Shown: positions 36,934 to 45,971 of the stretch, in pieces
How the letters are laid out: each line of letters begins with the position of its first letter
Position numbering within the stretch: the first letter of the stretch is position 1
Assembly: GCA_027486755.1 (NCBI GenBank)
Contig: JAIXOM010000011.1
Span: forward strand, 34,732-98,731
Length of the DNA: 64,000 nucleotides
From: Comamonadaceae bacterium
Lineage (GTDB): Bacteria > Pseudomonadota > Gammaproteobacteria > Burkholderiales > Burkholderiaceae_C
Direction of reading: 5' to 3'
The notes under the pieces: model-generated
The model's database searches: none
What the model was told of the DNA's origin: nothing
The model's input: only the letters and a program-made list of their open reading frames with translations
Program-made: the position numbers and the translations under genes

Positions 36934-37836
36934 ATGAGCTCTAACGAACCTGATCTGACCCATATTGCTGCGCGCGACAAGGCCGAAATCCTGGCCCAGG
37001 CCCTGCCCTATATCCGCCGCTTTCACGGCAAGACCCTGGTGATCAAATACGGCGGCAACGCCATGACCGACCCTGCATTGCAGGCCGATTTCGCTGAGGA
37101 TGTGGTCTTGCTCAAACTGGTGGGCATGAATCCGGTGGTGGTTCATGGCGGCGGCCCTCAAATTGAGACTGCGCTCAATCGGCTCGGCAAAAAAGGCGAA
37201 TTCATTCAAGGCATGCGGGTCACCGACGCCGAAACCATGGAAGTGGTGGAATGGGTGCTGGCCGGCGAGGTGCAGCAAGATATTGTCGGTTTGATCAACC
37301 AGGCCGGCGGCAAGGCGGTGGGTCTGACGGGCCGTGACGGTGGTCTGATCCGCGCACGCAAGCTCAAGATGCTCGACGCCAAGGATCCGAACAAGGAGCA
37401 CGATGTGGGTCAGGTGGGCGATATCGTGCAGATCGACCCCTCGGTGGTGCGGGCTTTGCAGGATGACCAGTTCATTCCGGTGGTCAGTCCGATCGGCTTT
37501 GGCGAGGACAACGAGAGCTACAACATCAATGCCGATGTGGTGGCGGGAAAGCTCGCCACTGTGCTGAAGGCCGAGAAATTGGTTTTGCTGACCAATACCC
37601 CCGGCGTGCTCGATAAGAACGGCAAATTACTGACCGATCTGAGTGCTCGCCAGATCGACGCGCTGTTTGAGGACGGCACGATTTCTGGCGGCATGCTGCC
37701 TAAGATTTCCGGCGCGCTCGATGCAGCCAAGAGTGGCGTCAATGCGGTGCACATCATCGACGGGCGTGTGCCCCATGCGATGCTGCTGGAGATCCTGACC
37801 GATCAGGCCTACGGCACCATGATCCGCTCGCACTGA
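36934..37836 (+). CDS. argB: Acetylglutamate kinase
   Basis: 300 residues. Second step of arginine synthesis. Amino-acid kinase fold with [18 protein letters not shown] at the N-terminus, [18 protein letters not shown] (substrate loop), [20 protein letters not shown] and [10 protein letters not shown]. Length is as expected. Located before slmA, a usual Burkholderiales arrangement. Confidence 0.97.
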   Translation: MSSNEPDLTHIAARDKAEILAQALPYIRRFHGKTLVIKYGGNAMTDPALQADFAEDVVLLKLVGMNPVVVHGGGPQIETALNRLGKKGEFIQGMRVTDAETMEVVEWVLAGEVQQDIVGLINQAGGKAVGLTGRDGGLIRARKLKMLDAKDPNKEHDVGQVGDIVQIDPSVVRALQDDQFIPVVSPIGFGEDNESYNINADVVAGKLATVLKAEKLVLLTNTPGVLDKNGKLLTDLSARQIDALFEDGTISGGMLPKISGALDAAKSGVNAVHIIDGRVPHAMLLEILTDQAYGTMIRSH

Positions 37837-37918
37837 GCCCGCCTAGCCGCTGCGCTCGGGCAGCGGCGGACGCTGTGCGAGAATGATTTTCAAGTTCCTT
37901 CCTCCGAAGCTTGCGCGC

Positions 37919-38554
37919 ATGTCCGATTCTCAAGCCGAGCCCACTTCAGCGCCTGTCGATGCGCCCGCGCGCAAGCGGCCCAAGCCGGGTGAGCGTCGCG
38001 TGCAGATCCTGCAGGCACTGGCCAGCATGCTCGAGCAGCCTGGCAGCGAGCGCATCACCACCGCAGCCCTGGCGTCCCGCCTGAACGTCAGCGAGGCCGC
38101 CTTGTACCGGCACTTTGCCAGCAAGGCCCAAATGTTTGAGGCGCTGATCGACTTCATAGAAAGCTCGATCTTCTCGCTGACCCACCAACTGCAAGAGCGC
38201 GAGCCCGACGCACTGGCGCGGGTCGTCAAGACCGTCCGCATCTTGGTGCAGTTTGCGGAGAAAAACCCGGGCATGACCCGCGTCATGGTTGGCGATGCGC
38301 TGGTTTTCGAGCACGAGCGTTTGCAGGAGCGCATGAACCTGTTTTTCGACAAGCTTGAAGCGCAGTGGCGCCAGTTGCTGCGTGAAGCTGGCGCGGCCTC
38401 GCAGACGCCCACCGTCGACGCTCAGCTCAGGGCCTCGCTGCTACAGGCGTTTTTGCTCGGGCGCTTGCAGCGCTATGCCCGCTCGGGCTTTCGGCGCCTG
38501 CCGTCGGAGAGCCTGGACGCCAGCTTAGCCTTGATGCTTTCGCCGCGAGGCTGA
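37919..38554 (+). CDS. slmA: Nucleoid occlusion factor SlmA (TetR family)
   Basis: 211 residues from ATG 37919 (an in-frame ATG at 37883 would add 12 residues). SlmA binds specific DNA sites and blocks FtsZ assembly over the nucleoid. Seen: KPGERRVQILQALASMLEQP, the helix-turn-helix ITTAALASRLNVSEAALYRHF with SEAALYRHFASKAQMFEALI, and GMTRVMVGDALVFEHERLQE in the ligand-fold domain, which matches SlmA rather than other TetR proteins. Position after argB supports it. Confidence 0.88.
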   Translation: MSDSQAEPTSAPVDAPARKRPKPGERRVQILQALASMLEQPGSERITTAALASRLNVSEAALYRHFASKAQMFEALIDFIESSIFSLTHQLQEREPDALARVVKTVRILVQFAEKNPGMTRVMVGDALVFEHERLQERMNLFFDKLEAQWRQLLREAGAASQTPTVDAQLRASLLQAFLLGRLQRYARSGFRRLPSESLDASLALMLSPRG

Positions 38555-38695
38555 TGACCGTTCTTTCCCAAGGCGGCGCCGCAGTTCGGCCGAGCGCCCG
38601 TGGTGATTTCTCGGCAGGGTCTGTCTTTGCAGACCAGAAACCCCTCGCCGCGCTCAGTCCTGCTGCCGGGTTCTGAAAGTCGCAGGAGCTCACGC

Positions 38696-38701
38696 TACAA
38701 T
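38696..38701 (+). promoter_or_regulatory. Likely -10 box of the ahcY operon
   Basis: TACAAT lies eight bases before the first base of the riboswitch P1 stem, the spacing needed for a transcript that begins at the aptamer. The upstream -35 is weak (CTGAAA, 17 bases away). The rest of 38555-38695 holds nothing I can identify. Confidence 0.5.
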
Positions 38702-38708
38702 TCCTTCC

Positions 38709-38784
38709 GGTTTCTGAGGAGCGTTGCAACCCACCTCGGCGTGGTCTAGGCTCAGAAACCTTTTCTTTGCAACGACGCTCACCC
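38709..38784 (+). ncRNA. S-adenosylhomocysteine (SAH) riboswitch
   Basis: P1 is formed by GGTTTCTGAG (38709-38718) and CTCAGAAACC (38751-38760), a perfect ten-base-pair stem. The conserved SAH-aptamer strings GAGGAGCGTTGCAACC, TAGGCTCAG and AACGACGCTCACC are present in order, with an internal hairpin CCAC (38731-38734)/GTGG (38741-38744) and long-range pairing of GAGCG with CGCTC. It precedes ahcY, the enzyme that consumes SAH, as in other Burkholderiales. SAH binding is known to activate expression, so it should switch on ahcY-tlyA-metF when SAH accumulates. CTCACCC (38778-38784) can instead pair with GGGTGAG (38804-38810), a likely expression platform. Confidence 0.92.
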
Positions 38785-38885
38785 GCCCGCCATGGGCCTT
38801 GTTGGGTGAGTCGGACTCCCCCTTTGTTCATGCGCTGGCGTCGGCCCCTTGCGGGTTTCTTAGTCCTTGTTTGGAGAAATGATCA

Positions 38886-40322
<1,437 letters not shown>

Positions 40323-40331
40323 CCCTTGGCT

Positions 40332-40371
40332 CCCTCTCCCCTCGGGGAGAGGGTTGGGGTGAGGGTTTTTC
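40332..40371 (+). repeat. GC-rich hairpin repeat of the CCCTCTCCC/GGGAGAGGG type
   Basis: CCCTCTCCCC (40332-40341) and GGGGAGAGGG (40344-40353) form a long stem, followed by TTGGGGTGAGGG and TTTTT. This composite (hairpin plus GGGTGAGGG tail) is a widespread dispersed repeat in high-GC proteobacteria; here it may act as a partial terminator or mRNA stabiliser between ahcY and tlyA. Confidence 0.7.
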
Positions 40372-40413
40372 CCCGCCCCCTCCCATCCCTCCATTGGGCA
40401 GGGCCACCCATCC

Positions 40414-41349
40414 ATGCGCGCCGACCTCCTCCTCGTTGACCGCGGCCATGCTGCCACGCGCTCTCAGGCCCAGCGCCTGATCGCTTCGGGCGTGCTCTGG
40501 CGCGAGGGTGATGCGCCCTGGAAGAAGATCGCCAAGAACGGCGATGAACTGCCTGAGCAGGCGCAGCTGCGGCTGACCGACACCGCCGAGGCCAGGTACA
40601 TCTCGCGTGGCGGGCTTAAGCTCGAAGGCGCGCTGGCCGCTACGGGTCTCAAGGTCGCGCTCTGGCATTGCCTGGACCTGGGCCAGTCCACAGGGGGCTT
40701 TACCGACTGCCTGCTGCAGCAGGGCGCCGCCCGTGTGGTCGGCATTGATGTGGGCCATGGCCAGTTGCATGCCAGCTTGCGCGCCCATGCGCAGGTGGTG
40801 TGCATCGAGGGCGTCAATGCCCGCTCGCTCACCGTGGAGGACTTCTGGCACCACCACGAAGAAGCGGCCGGCCAGGAAGCAGACTCGCAGCAGCCCTTTG
40901 ACTTGCTCACCGGTGACCTGTCCTTCATCTCGCTGACCCTGGTGCTTCCCGCCATGGTGCAACTGCTCAAGCTCGGCGGCGACGCGCTGCTGCTGGTCAA
41001 GCCGCAGTTCGAGTTGCAACCGGGCCAGGTGGGCAAAGGTGGCATCGTCAAGGATCCGGCGATGTTCGCCCTGGTCGAGCAGCGCTTGCGCGCCTGCTGC
41101 GAAGAGCTGGGCCTGCAGGTGCTGGCCTGGCTGGACTCGCCCATCGAAGGTGGGGACGGCAACCGGGAGTTCTTCATCCATGCGCGAAAGGCCCGAGAGG
41201 TGGCCGCGGTGCTGGCTGATGCGCCGGCCCGCCAGGTGGCCAGGCGCCAGCCGCGTGGCGAGGGAAGAAAGTTGCACGACGAAGACGATCGCCAAGCCGC
41301 GCACGACGGCCAGCCCGGCCCGGCCCGCCGCAAGCGCAAGACCGACTGA
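40414..41349 (+). CDS. tlyA: TlyA-family rRNA methyltransferase (hemolysin A-like)
   Basis: 311 residues, longer than the 245-270 typical of TlyA. N-terminal S4 RNA-binding domain (MRADLLLVDRGHAATRSQAQ, RYISRGGLKLEGALAATG) and an FtsJ-like SAM domain with LDLGQSTGGFTDCLLQQGAA (Gly-rich motif I) and LTGDLSFISL. TlyA methylates 2'-O of cytidines in 16S and 23S rRNA in some bacteria. The extra length is a polar stretch near residues 148-162 (EEAAGQEADSQQ) and a basic C-terminal tail ending RRKRKTD. It is between the two methyl-cycle genes ahcY and metF, the common Burkholderiales order. Confidence 0.88.
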   Translation: MRADLLLVDRGHAATRSQAQRLIASGVLWREGDAPWKKIAKNGDELPEQAQLRLTDTAEARYISRGGLKLEGALAATGLKVALWHCLDLGQSTGGFTDCLLQQGAARVVGIDVGHGQLHASLRAHAQVVCIEGVNARSLTVEDFWHHHEEAAGQEADSQQPFDLLTGDLSFISLTLVLPAMVQLLKLGGDALLLVKPQFELQPGQVGKGGIVKDPAMFALVEQRLRACCEELGLQVLAWLDSPIEGGDGNREFFIHARKAREVAAVLADAPARQVARRQPRGEGRKLHDEDDRQAAHDGQPGPARRKRKTD

Positions 41350-41372
41350 CCAGCACACCGAGAGTCAAGGCC

Positions 41373-42206
41373 ATGAAGACGCCACCCCTGAGTTTTGAAT
41401 TTTTTCCGACCAAGACGCCCGAGGGCGCCGAAAAACTTCGCGCCGTGCGCCAGCAGCTTTATGTGCACAAGCCGGAGTTCTGCTCGGTGACCTTTGGCGC
41501 CGGCGGCTCCACGCAGGAGGGCACGTTCTCGGCCGTGGGCGAGATCCTCGCCGAAGGCGTGGCCGCGGCTTCGCATTTTTCGTGCGTAGGCGCAACCCGG
41601 GCGCGGGTGCGTGAGCAACTGGCGCAGTTGCGCGCCATGGGCGTGCAGCGCCTGGTGGCCCTGCGCGGCGACCTGCCCAGCGGCTATGGCGCCGGTGGCG
41701 AGTTTCAGTACGCCAGCGACCTGGTGGCCTTCATCCGTGCGGAGATGGGCGATGCCTTCCATATAGAGGTGGCGGGCTACCCCGAGGTCCATCCCCAGGC
41801 CCGCTCGCCCGAGGCCGATTTGCAGGCCTTTGCCACCAAGGTCAAGGCCGGCGCTGACTCGGCGATCACGCAGTACTTTTTCAACAGCGACGCGTACTTC
41901 CGCTTCGTAGACGATGCGCACGCCCTGGGCGTGGACGTGCCGGTGGTACCCGGCATCATGCCCATCCTGGGCTCCAGCCAGTTGCTGCGCTTTTCAGACG
42001 CCTGCGGCGCCGAGATTCCGCGCTGGATCCGCCTGCGCCTGCAGGCCTTTGGTGACGACAGTGCCTCGATCAAGGCCTTTGGCCTGGACGTGGTCACCGA
42101 CCTCTGTGACCAGCTCGTCACGGCGGGCGTGCCAGCGCTGCACTTCTACACCATGAACCAGTCTCAGGCGGTGGGCCAGATCATCAGCCGTCTGGGCGCG
42201 CGCTGA
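41373..42206 (+). CDS. metF: 5,10-methylenetetrahydrofolate reductase
   Basis: 277 residues. Produces 5-methyl-THF for methionine regeneration. FAD-dependent barrel with LSFEFFPTKTPEGAEKLRA, CSVTFGAGGSTQEGTFSAVG and LVALRGDLPSGYGAGGEFQY, then PGIMPILGSSQLLRFSDACG, all conserved. It sits 24 bases after tlyA and lacks its own promoter signal, so it probably shares the SAH-riboswitch transcript. Confidence 0.96.
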   Translation: MKTPPLSFEFFPTKTPEGAEKLRAVRQQLYVHKPEFCSVTFGAGGSTQEGTFSAVGEILAEGVAAASHFSCVGATRARVREQLAQLRAMGVQRLVALRGDLPSGYGAGGEFQYASDLVAFIRAEMGDAFHIEVAGYPEVHPQARSPEADLQAFATKVKAGADSAITQYFFNSDAYFRFVDDAHALGVDVPVVPGIMPILGSSQLLRFSDACGAEIPRWIRLRLQAFGDDSASIKAFGLDVVTDLCDQLVTAGVPALHFYTMNQSQAVGQIISRLGAR

Positions 42207-42237
42207 ATCAGGCCTCAGATGGCCAGCTCAAGAAGGT

Positions 42238-43155
42238 TTAGCTGCCCTGGCTGAGGCAGTGGGCAGCGTTGTGGTCCTGGCCCAGCCACTGTTCGAGTTG
42301 CGGCAGCGCGGCCTTGAGCTCGCCATGCAGGGTGTAGGGTGGGTTGATGACGAACATGCCACTGGCGGGCAGGCCTGGCCTGAGGGTCTCGCCGTCTACC
42401 GTCTTGTGCAACTTGCTGCCCTTGACGGTCAGTGTGGCATCCAGCCAGGCGCGGCCGGCCCGGCTGGCCAGGGTCTTGAGTTTTTTGGGCAAGTCATGGG
42501 CCTCTGGTCTGGGGATGAGCGGATACCAGATCGCATAGGTGCCGGTGGGAAAGCGCTTGAGGGCGTCGCCGATCACGGCGCTGACCCGGCCATAGTCGGT
42601 TTTCATCTCATAACTCGGGTCGCAGATCACCAGGGCCCGCCGCGAGGGCGGCGGCAGCAGTGGGCGCAGGGCTTCAAAGCCGTCCTGCATCGCACAAGCG
42701 GCGCCGCGGCCGAGTTCGAGTTGCCCGATATTGCCTGACAGAGCGCGAAAGTCGGTGGGGTGCAGCTCAAACAGCTTGAGCTTGTGGCGCCCCGCCAAAA
42801 ACTGCGAGGCGATGAAGGGCGATCCGGGGTAGACGCGCAGGGCCGCGGGATCGTGCGAGGCGCCAAAATCGGGGTTAAGCCCTGCCAGCAAGTCCAGGTA
42901 GCCGGCAATCGCGGGCGCCACCTCGGCGCCGGGTTTGTCGTGCAAGGCGGCAGACAGGCGCAGGACGCCTTCCTGGGCCTCCCCGCTGGTATGGCTGTGG
43001 TCGCTGTCGAGCCGGTACAGGCCTGCGCCGGCATGGGTGTCGATCACCGTCAGCGCCTCTTTTTGCGTGAGGTATTTCAGCAAGGCGAGCAGCGTGATGT
43101 GCTTGAGCACATCCGCATGGTTGCCGGCGTGGAAGGCGTGGCGGTAACTAAACAT
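42238..43155 (-). CDS. rlmJ: 23S rRNA (adenine-2030-N6)-methyltransferase RlmJ
   Basis: 305 residues from ATG 43155 (E. coli has 280). N-terminus MFSYRHAFHAGNHADVLKHI is diagnostic; IDTHAGAGLYRL is the SAM motif and VICDPSYEMKTDY the N6-methyltransferase DPPY-type motif with Ser in place of the second Pro, as in RlmJ. An open frame extends upstream to 43515 but has no homology. Divergent from the rplM promoter. Confidence 0.92.
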   Translation of the reverse strand: MFSYRHAFHAGNHADVLKHITLLALLKYLTQKEALTVIDTHAGAGLYRLDSDHSHTSGEAQEGVLRLSAALHDKPGAEVAPAIAGYLDLLAGLNPDFGASHDPAALRVYPGSPFIASQFLAGRHKLKLFELHPTDFRALSGNIGQLELGRGAACAMQDGFEALRPLLPPPSRRALVICDPSYEMKTDYGRVSAVIGDALKRFPTGTYAIWYPLIPRPEAHDLPKKLKTLASRAGRAWLDATLTVKGSKLHKTVDGETLRPGLPASGMFVINPPYTLHGELKAALPQLEQWLGQDHNAAHCLSQGS

Positions 43156-43222
43156 GGCTGCGATGCTAACCGCAGCATAGGCCATCGGGCGCGCCCTCAG
43201 GTACCCAGGCTGCTGAAATTTG

Positions 43223-43228
43223 TATAAT
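43223..43228 (+). promoter_or_regulatory. TATAAT -10 box of the rplM-rpsI operon
   Basis: A consensus TATAAT, about 150 bases before rplM, in a locally AT-rich patch. The -35 position (about 43200) is not a good match, as is common for ribosomal-protein promoters with TG-flanked -10 elements. Confidence 0.55.
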
Positions 43229-43265
43229 CTTCGGTTCTTCAGCGTTTGGCATCCGCCGGAAGACG

Positions 43266-43360
43266 CCTGCCCAGGCAGGTGACCCCCACCTAAGAGGTTC
43301 TCACAAGAAGAACACCGACCGTGGAATAGATGTCCTTCGGATCCCTTCGGGGGTCTTTTA
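43266..43360 (+). promoter_or_regulatory. Structured 5' leader of rplM with terminator-like UUCG hairpin
   Basis: Several small stems follow one another: CCTGC/GCAGG around 43266-43281, AGGTG/CACCT overlapping it at about 43276-43290, and finally GATCCC-TTCG-GGGGTC (43340-43355) followed by TTTTA. The last is a rho-independent terminator in form, yet lies only 14 bases before the rplM ATG. Ribosomal-protein leaders that sense L13 or S9 are known in other bacteria; this one is a candidate. Confidence 0.5.
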
Positions 43361-43374
43361 TCAAGAGCACATTC

Positions 43375-43803
43375 ATGAAAACTTTCAGCGCAAAACCCGC
43401 TGAGGTCGTGCATGAGTGGTTTGTGATTGACGCAGCCAACAAGGTTCTCGGTCGAGTCGCCAGCGAAGTGGCTCTCCGTCTGCGTGGTAAGCACAAACCC
43501 ATCTACACGCCTCACGTCGATACCGGCGATTACATCGTCATCATCAACGCCTCACAATTGCGTGTGACCGGCGCCAAGTCCCTGGACAAGGTGTACTACC
43601 GGCACTCTGGCTACCCGGGCGGTATCACTGCCACCAACTTCCGTGACATGCAAGCCAAGCACCCCGGCCGCGCCCTGGAAAAGGCCGTCAAGGGCATGCT
43701 GCCCAAGGGTCCCCTGGGCTACGCCATGATCAAGAAGCTCAAGGTCTACGGCGGTGCTGAGCATCCGCACACGGCCCAGCAACCCAAAGCGTTGGACATC
43801 TAA
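43375..43803 (+). CDS. rplM: 50S ribosomal protein L13
   Basis: 142 residues from ATG 43375, identical in length to E. coli L13. Starts [20 protein letters not shown] and includes [20 protein letters not shown] and [20 protein letters not shown], all standard. Nine bases separate it from rpsI. Expressed from the TATAAT at 43223 through a structured leader. Confidence 0.98.
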   Translation: MKTFSAKPAEVVHEWFVIDAANKVLGRVASEVALRLRGKHKPIYTPHVDTGDYIVIINASQLRVTGAKSLDKVYYRHSGYPGGITATNFRDMQAKHPGRALEKAVKGMLPKGPLGYAMIKKLKVYGGAEHPHTAQQPKALDI

Positions 43804-43812
43804 GGAGCTCAG

Positions 43813-44205
43813 ATGATTGGTGAATGGAACAACGGCACCGGCCGGCGCAAATCCAGCGTCGCTCGCGTGTTTCTGAAAAAAGGCTCCGGCAAGATCACGG
43901 TCAATGACAAGGACATCCAGGCCTATTTTGGCCGCGAGACCTCGATCATGATCGCCAAGCAGCCCCTGGTGTTGACCAACCATGTCGAGTCCTTCGATAT
44001 CCAGGTCAATGTGCATGGTGGCGGTGAATCCGGCCAGGCCGGTGCGGTGCGTCATGGCATCACCCGCGCGCTGATCGACTACGACGCAAGCCTCAAGCCG
44101 ACCCTGAGCCAGGCAGGCTTCGTTACCCGCGACGCCCGTGAGGTCGAGCGTAAAAAGGTCGGTCTGCGTTCTGCACGCCGTCGCAAGCAGTTCAGCAAGC
44201 GCTGA
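43813..44205 (+). CDS. rpsI: 30S ribosomal protein S9
   Basis: 130 residues. [20 protein letters not shown] at the N-terminus, [20 protein letters not shown] in the middle, and the basic tail [16 protein letters not shown] that reaches the P-site tRNA. Invariably paired with rplM. Confidence 0.98.
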   Translation: MIGEWNNGTGRRKSSVARVFLKKGSGKITVNDKDIQAYFGRETSIMIAKQPLVLTNHVESFDIQVNVHGGGESGQAGAVRHGITRALIDYDASLKPTLSQAGFVTRDAREVERKKVGLRSARRRKQFSKR

Positions 44206-44220
44206 TCGGCCCCGCGTCCG

Positions 44221-44257
44221 AAAAAGCCGCTGCGCCTTGGGCCTGGCGGCTTTTTTC
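44221..44257 (+). terminator. Terminator of the rplM-rpsI operon
   Basis: A GC-rich stem with GCCGC and GCGGC as outer arms and GCC/GGC inside, followed by TTTTTTCTT. Confidence 0.8.
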
Positions 44258-44383
44258 TTGGTCGCACTTGCCTTGGCTGGTGCTTAGGGCTGGCGCACTA
44301 GTTTGCTGCAAATGCCCGATGCATTTGTGCTCGATCAATTTACTGTACCATTTGGCCATTGCCGAATTCTGAAGGAGCTCATC

Positions 44384-44749
44384 ATGAGCGCAGTCGCCCA
44401 AGAAATCCCGACCGATATGCCCGACCCCCTGGTGTTCACCGATGCCGCCGCGTCCAAGGTGGCCGAGCTGATCGCCGAAGAAGGCAACCCGGAACTCAAG
44501 CTGCGGGTGTTTGTGCAAGGCGGTGGCTGCTCAGGCTTTCAGTACGGCTTCACCTTCGACGAAATCGTCAATGAAGACGACACCACCATGACTAAAAACG
44601 GTGTCTCGCTGCTGATCGATGCAATGAGTTACCAGTACCTGACCGGCGCCGAGATCGACTACAAGGACGATTTGCAGGGCGCGCAGTTTGTCATCAAGAA
44701 CCCGAATGCCACCAGCACCTGCGGCTGCGGTTCGAGCTTCTCGGCCTGA
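44384..44749 (+). CDS. erpA: Iron-sulfur cluster insertion protein ErpA
   Basis: 121 residues from ATG 44384 behind GAAGGAG (the frame is open earlier to 44303). A-type carrier: [20 protein letters not shown] and the C-terminal [11 protein letters not shown] supply the three cluster-ligand cysteines; the central [16 protein letters not shown] is typical of ErpA. Delivers [4Fe-4S] to essential enzymes such as IspG/IspH. Between rpsI and anmK in the usual betaproteobacterial order. Confidence 0.95.
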   Translation: MSAVAQEIPTDMPDPLVFTDAAASKVAELIAEEGNPELKLRVFVQGGGCSGFQYGFTFDEIVNEDDTTMTKNGVSLLIDAMSYQYLTGAEIDYKDDLQGAQFVIKNPNATSTCGCGSSFSA

Positions 44750-44778
44750 CTGCCTGCAAGCTGCGATTGCTTTGATAA

Positions 44779-44806
44779 GAAGGGGCCTCAGGCCCCTTTT
44801 CTTTTG
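44779..44806 (+). terminator. Intrinsic terminator after erpA
   Basis: AGGGGCC-TCA-GGCCCCT then TTTCTTTT; compact seven-base-pair stem with a T-run. Lies between erpA and the convergent anmK. Confidence 0.9.
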
Positions 44807-44817
44807 GAGGCAGCGGC

Positions 44818-45951
44818 TTAGGCTGCTGCGGTAGCCGGGTAGAGCGCACCCAGTACACGCGGCGCATGCGCGCCGGTGACTTCGCTCAGGCTGGCGGGTC
44901 GCCTTTGGTACCAGCACCAGGCCAGCCAGGCAAAGGCGCTGGCTTCAACCAGCAGCGCAGGCAGTCCACGTGCATCGCTGGCCAGTACTTGTGTGGTGGG
45001 CAGGGCAGCTTGTAAGCCGCGCATGAGTTCGCCATTGAGCGCGCCGCCGCCGCAGACCAGCAGTTCGCTGGCTCCGGGCAGATGGTTTTGCAAGTCCTGG
45101 GCGCAGATCCGCGCCGTGAGCGCTGTCAAGGTGGCTTGCACATCCTGCGGTGGAAGTTTGTCCGCTTGGGCGCTCAGCTTGCTCATCAACCAGGGTGGGT
45201 TGAAGAGGTCGCGCCCGGTACTCTTCGGAGGAAGCCGATGAAAAAACGGCTCATCGAGCAGTCGGCCCAGAAGTTCGGGCAAGACCTGCCCGCCAGCGGC
45301 CCAGGCGCCATTGGCGTCAAACGGCTGCCCGGTGTGCCGCCGGCACCAGAAATCCATGAGCGCGTTGCCGGGGCCACAGTCAAAACCTTTGACCCGGCCT
45401 TGCGCCGGAAGCAGGGTCAGGTTGCTGATGCCGCCAATATTGAGGACGGCGATATCAGCGCCCGGGCGGGCCCAGAGGGCAGCGTGAAAGCCGGGCACCA
45501 AGGGCGCACCTTGTCCGCCCGCAGCCAGATCGGCGTTGCGAAAGTCGGCTACCACATCCAGGCCTGTCAGCTCGGCCAGCAGGGAGGGATTATTGATTTG
45601 CAGGGTATAACCGGTTCCCCCGAAAGCCTGGGGCTGGTGGCGCACGGTTTGTCCGTGGGCGCCGATGGCCTGTATTTCTTGTGCGGCGATGCCCTGCGTC
45701 TCGGCCTGGCCCAGTAGGTCTTGTACCGTCTGCGCATATAAACCGGTCAATGCGTTAGCGGCCAGCGCTGCGCGGTGCAGTTCATTGTCGCCCGGGCTGT
45801 TGAGGGCGAGCAACTCCTGCTGGAGTGCATCGGGGATGGGAAGGCTGGCCTGTGCCAGGATGCGCGGGGCGCCTGAAAAGTCGGCCAGAACGCCATCGAC
45901 CCCGTCCATGGACGTCCCCGACATCAGGCCGATGAAGAATCGGGCCGTCAT
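44818..45951 (-). CDS. anmK: Anhydro-N-acetylmuramic acid kinase
   Basis: 377 residues. Recycles peptidoglycan anhydroMurNAc to MurNAc-6-phosphate. N-terminal FIGLMSGTSMDGVDGVLADF phosphate loop, QAIGAHGQTVRHQPQAFGGT, NIGGISNLTLLPAQGRVKGF and ELLVCGGGALNGELMRGLQA are conserved. It is 20 bases downstream of an M23 peptidase gene on the same strand; a functional link through cell-wall turnover is natural. Confidence 0.96.
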   Translation of the reverse strand: MTARFFIGLMSGTSMDGVDGVLADFSGAPRILAQASLPIPDALQQELLALNSPGDNELHRAALAANALTGLYAQTVQDLLGQAETQGIAAQEIQAIGAHGQTVRHQPQAFGGTGYTLQINNPSLLAELTGLDVVADFRNADLAAGGQGAPLVPGFHAALWARPGADIAVLNIGGISNLTLLPAQGRVKGFDCGPGNALMDFWCRRHTGQPFDANGAWAAGGQVLPELLGRLLDEPFFHRLPPKSTGRDLFNPPWLMSKLSAQADKLPPQDVQATLTALTARICAQDLQNHLPGASELLVCGGGALNGELMRGLQAALPTTQVLASDARGLPALLVEASAFAWLAWCWYQRRPASLSEVTGAHAPRVLGALYPATAAA

Positions 45952-45971
45952 CAGAAGTCCATCAGGCCGGG

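Noticed and set aside
38879..38881. ATG next to the GGAG ahead of ahcY
   Set aside because: It is out of frame with AhcY and only two bases from the ribosome site; ATG 38886 has better spacing and starts the conserved protein.
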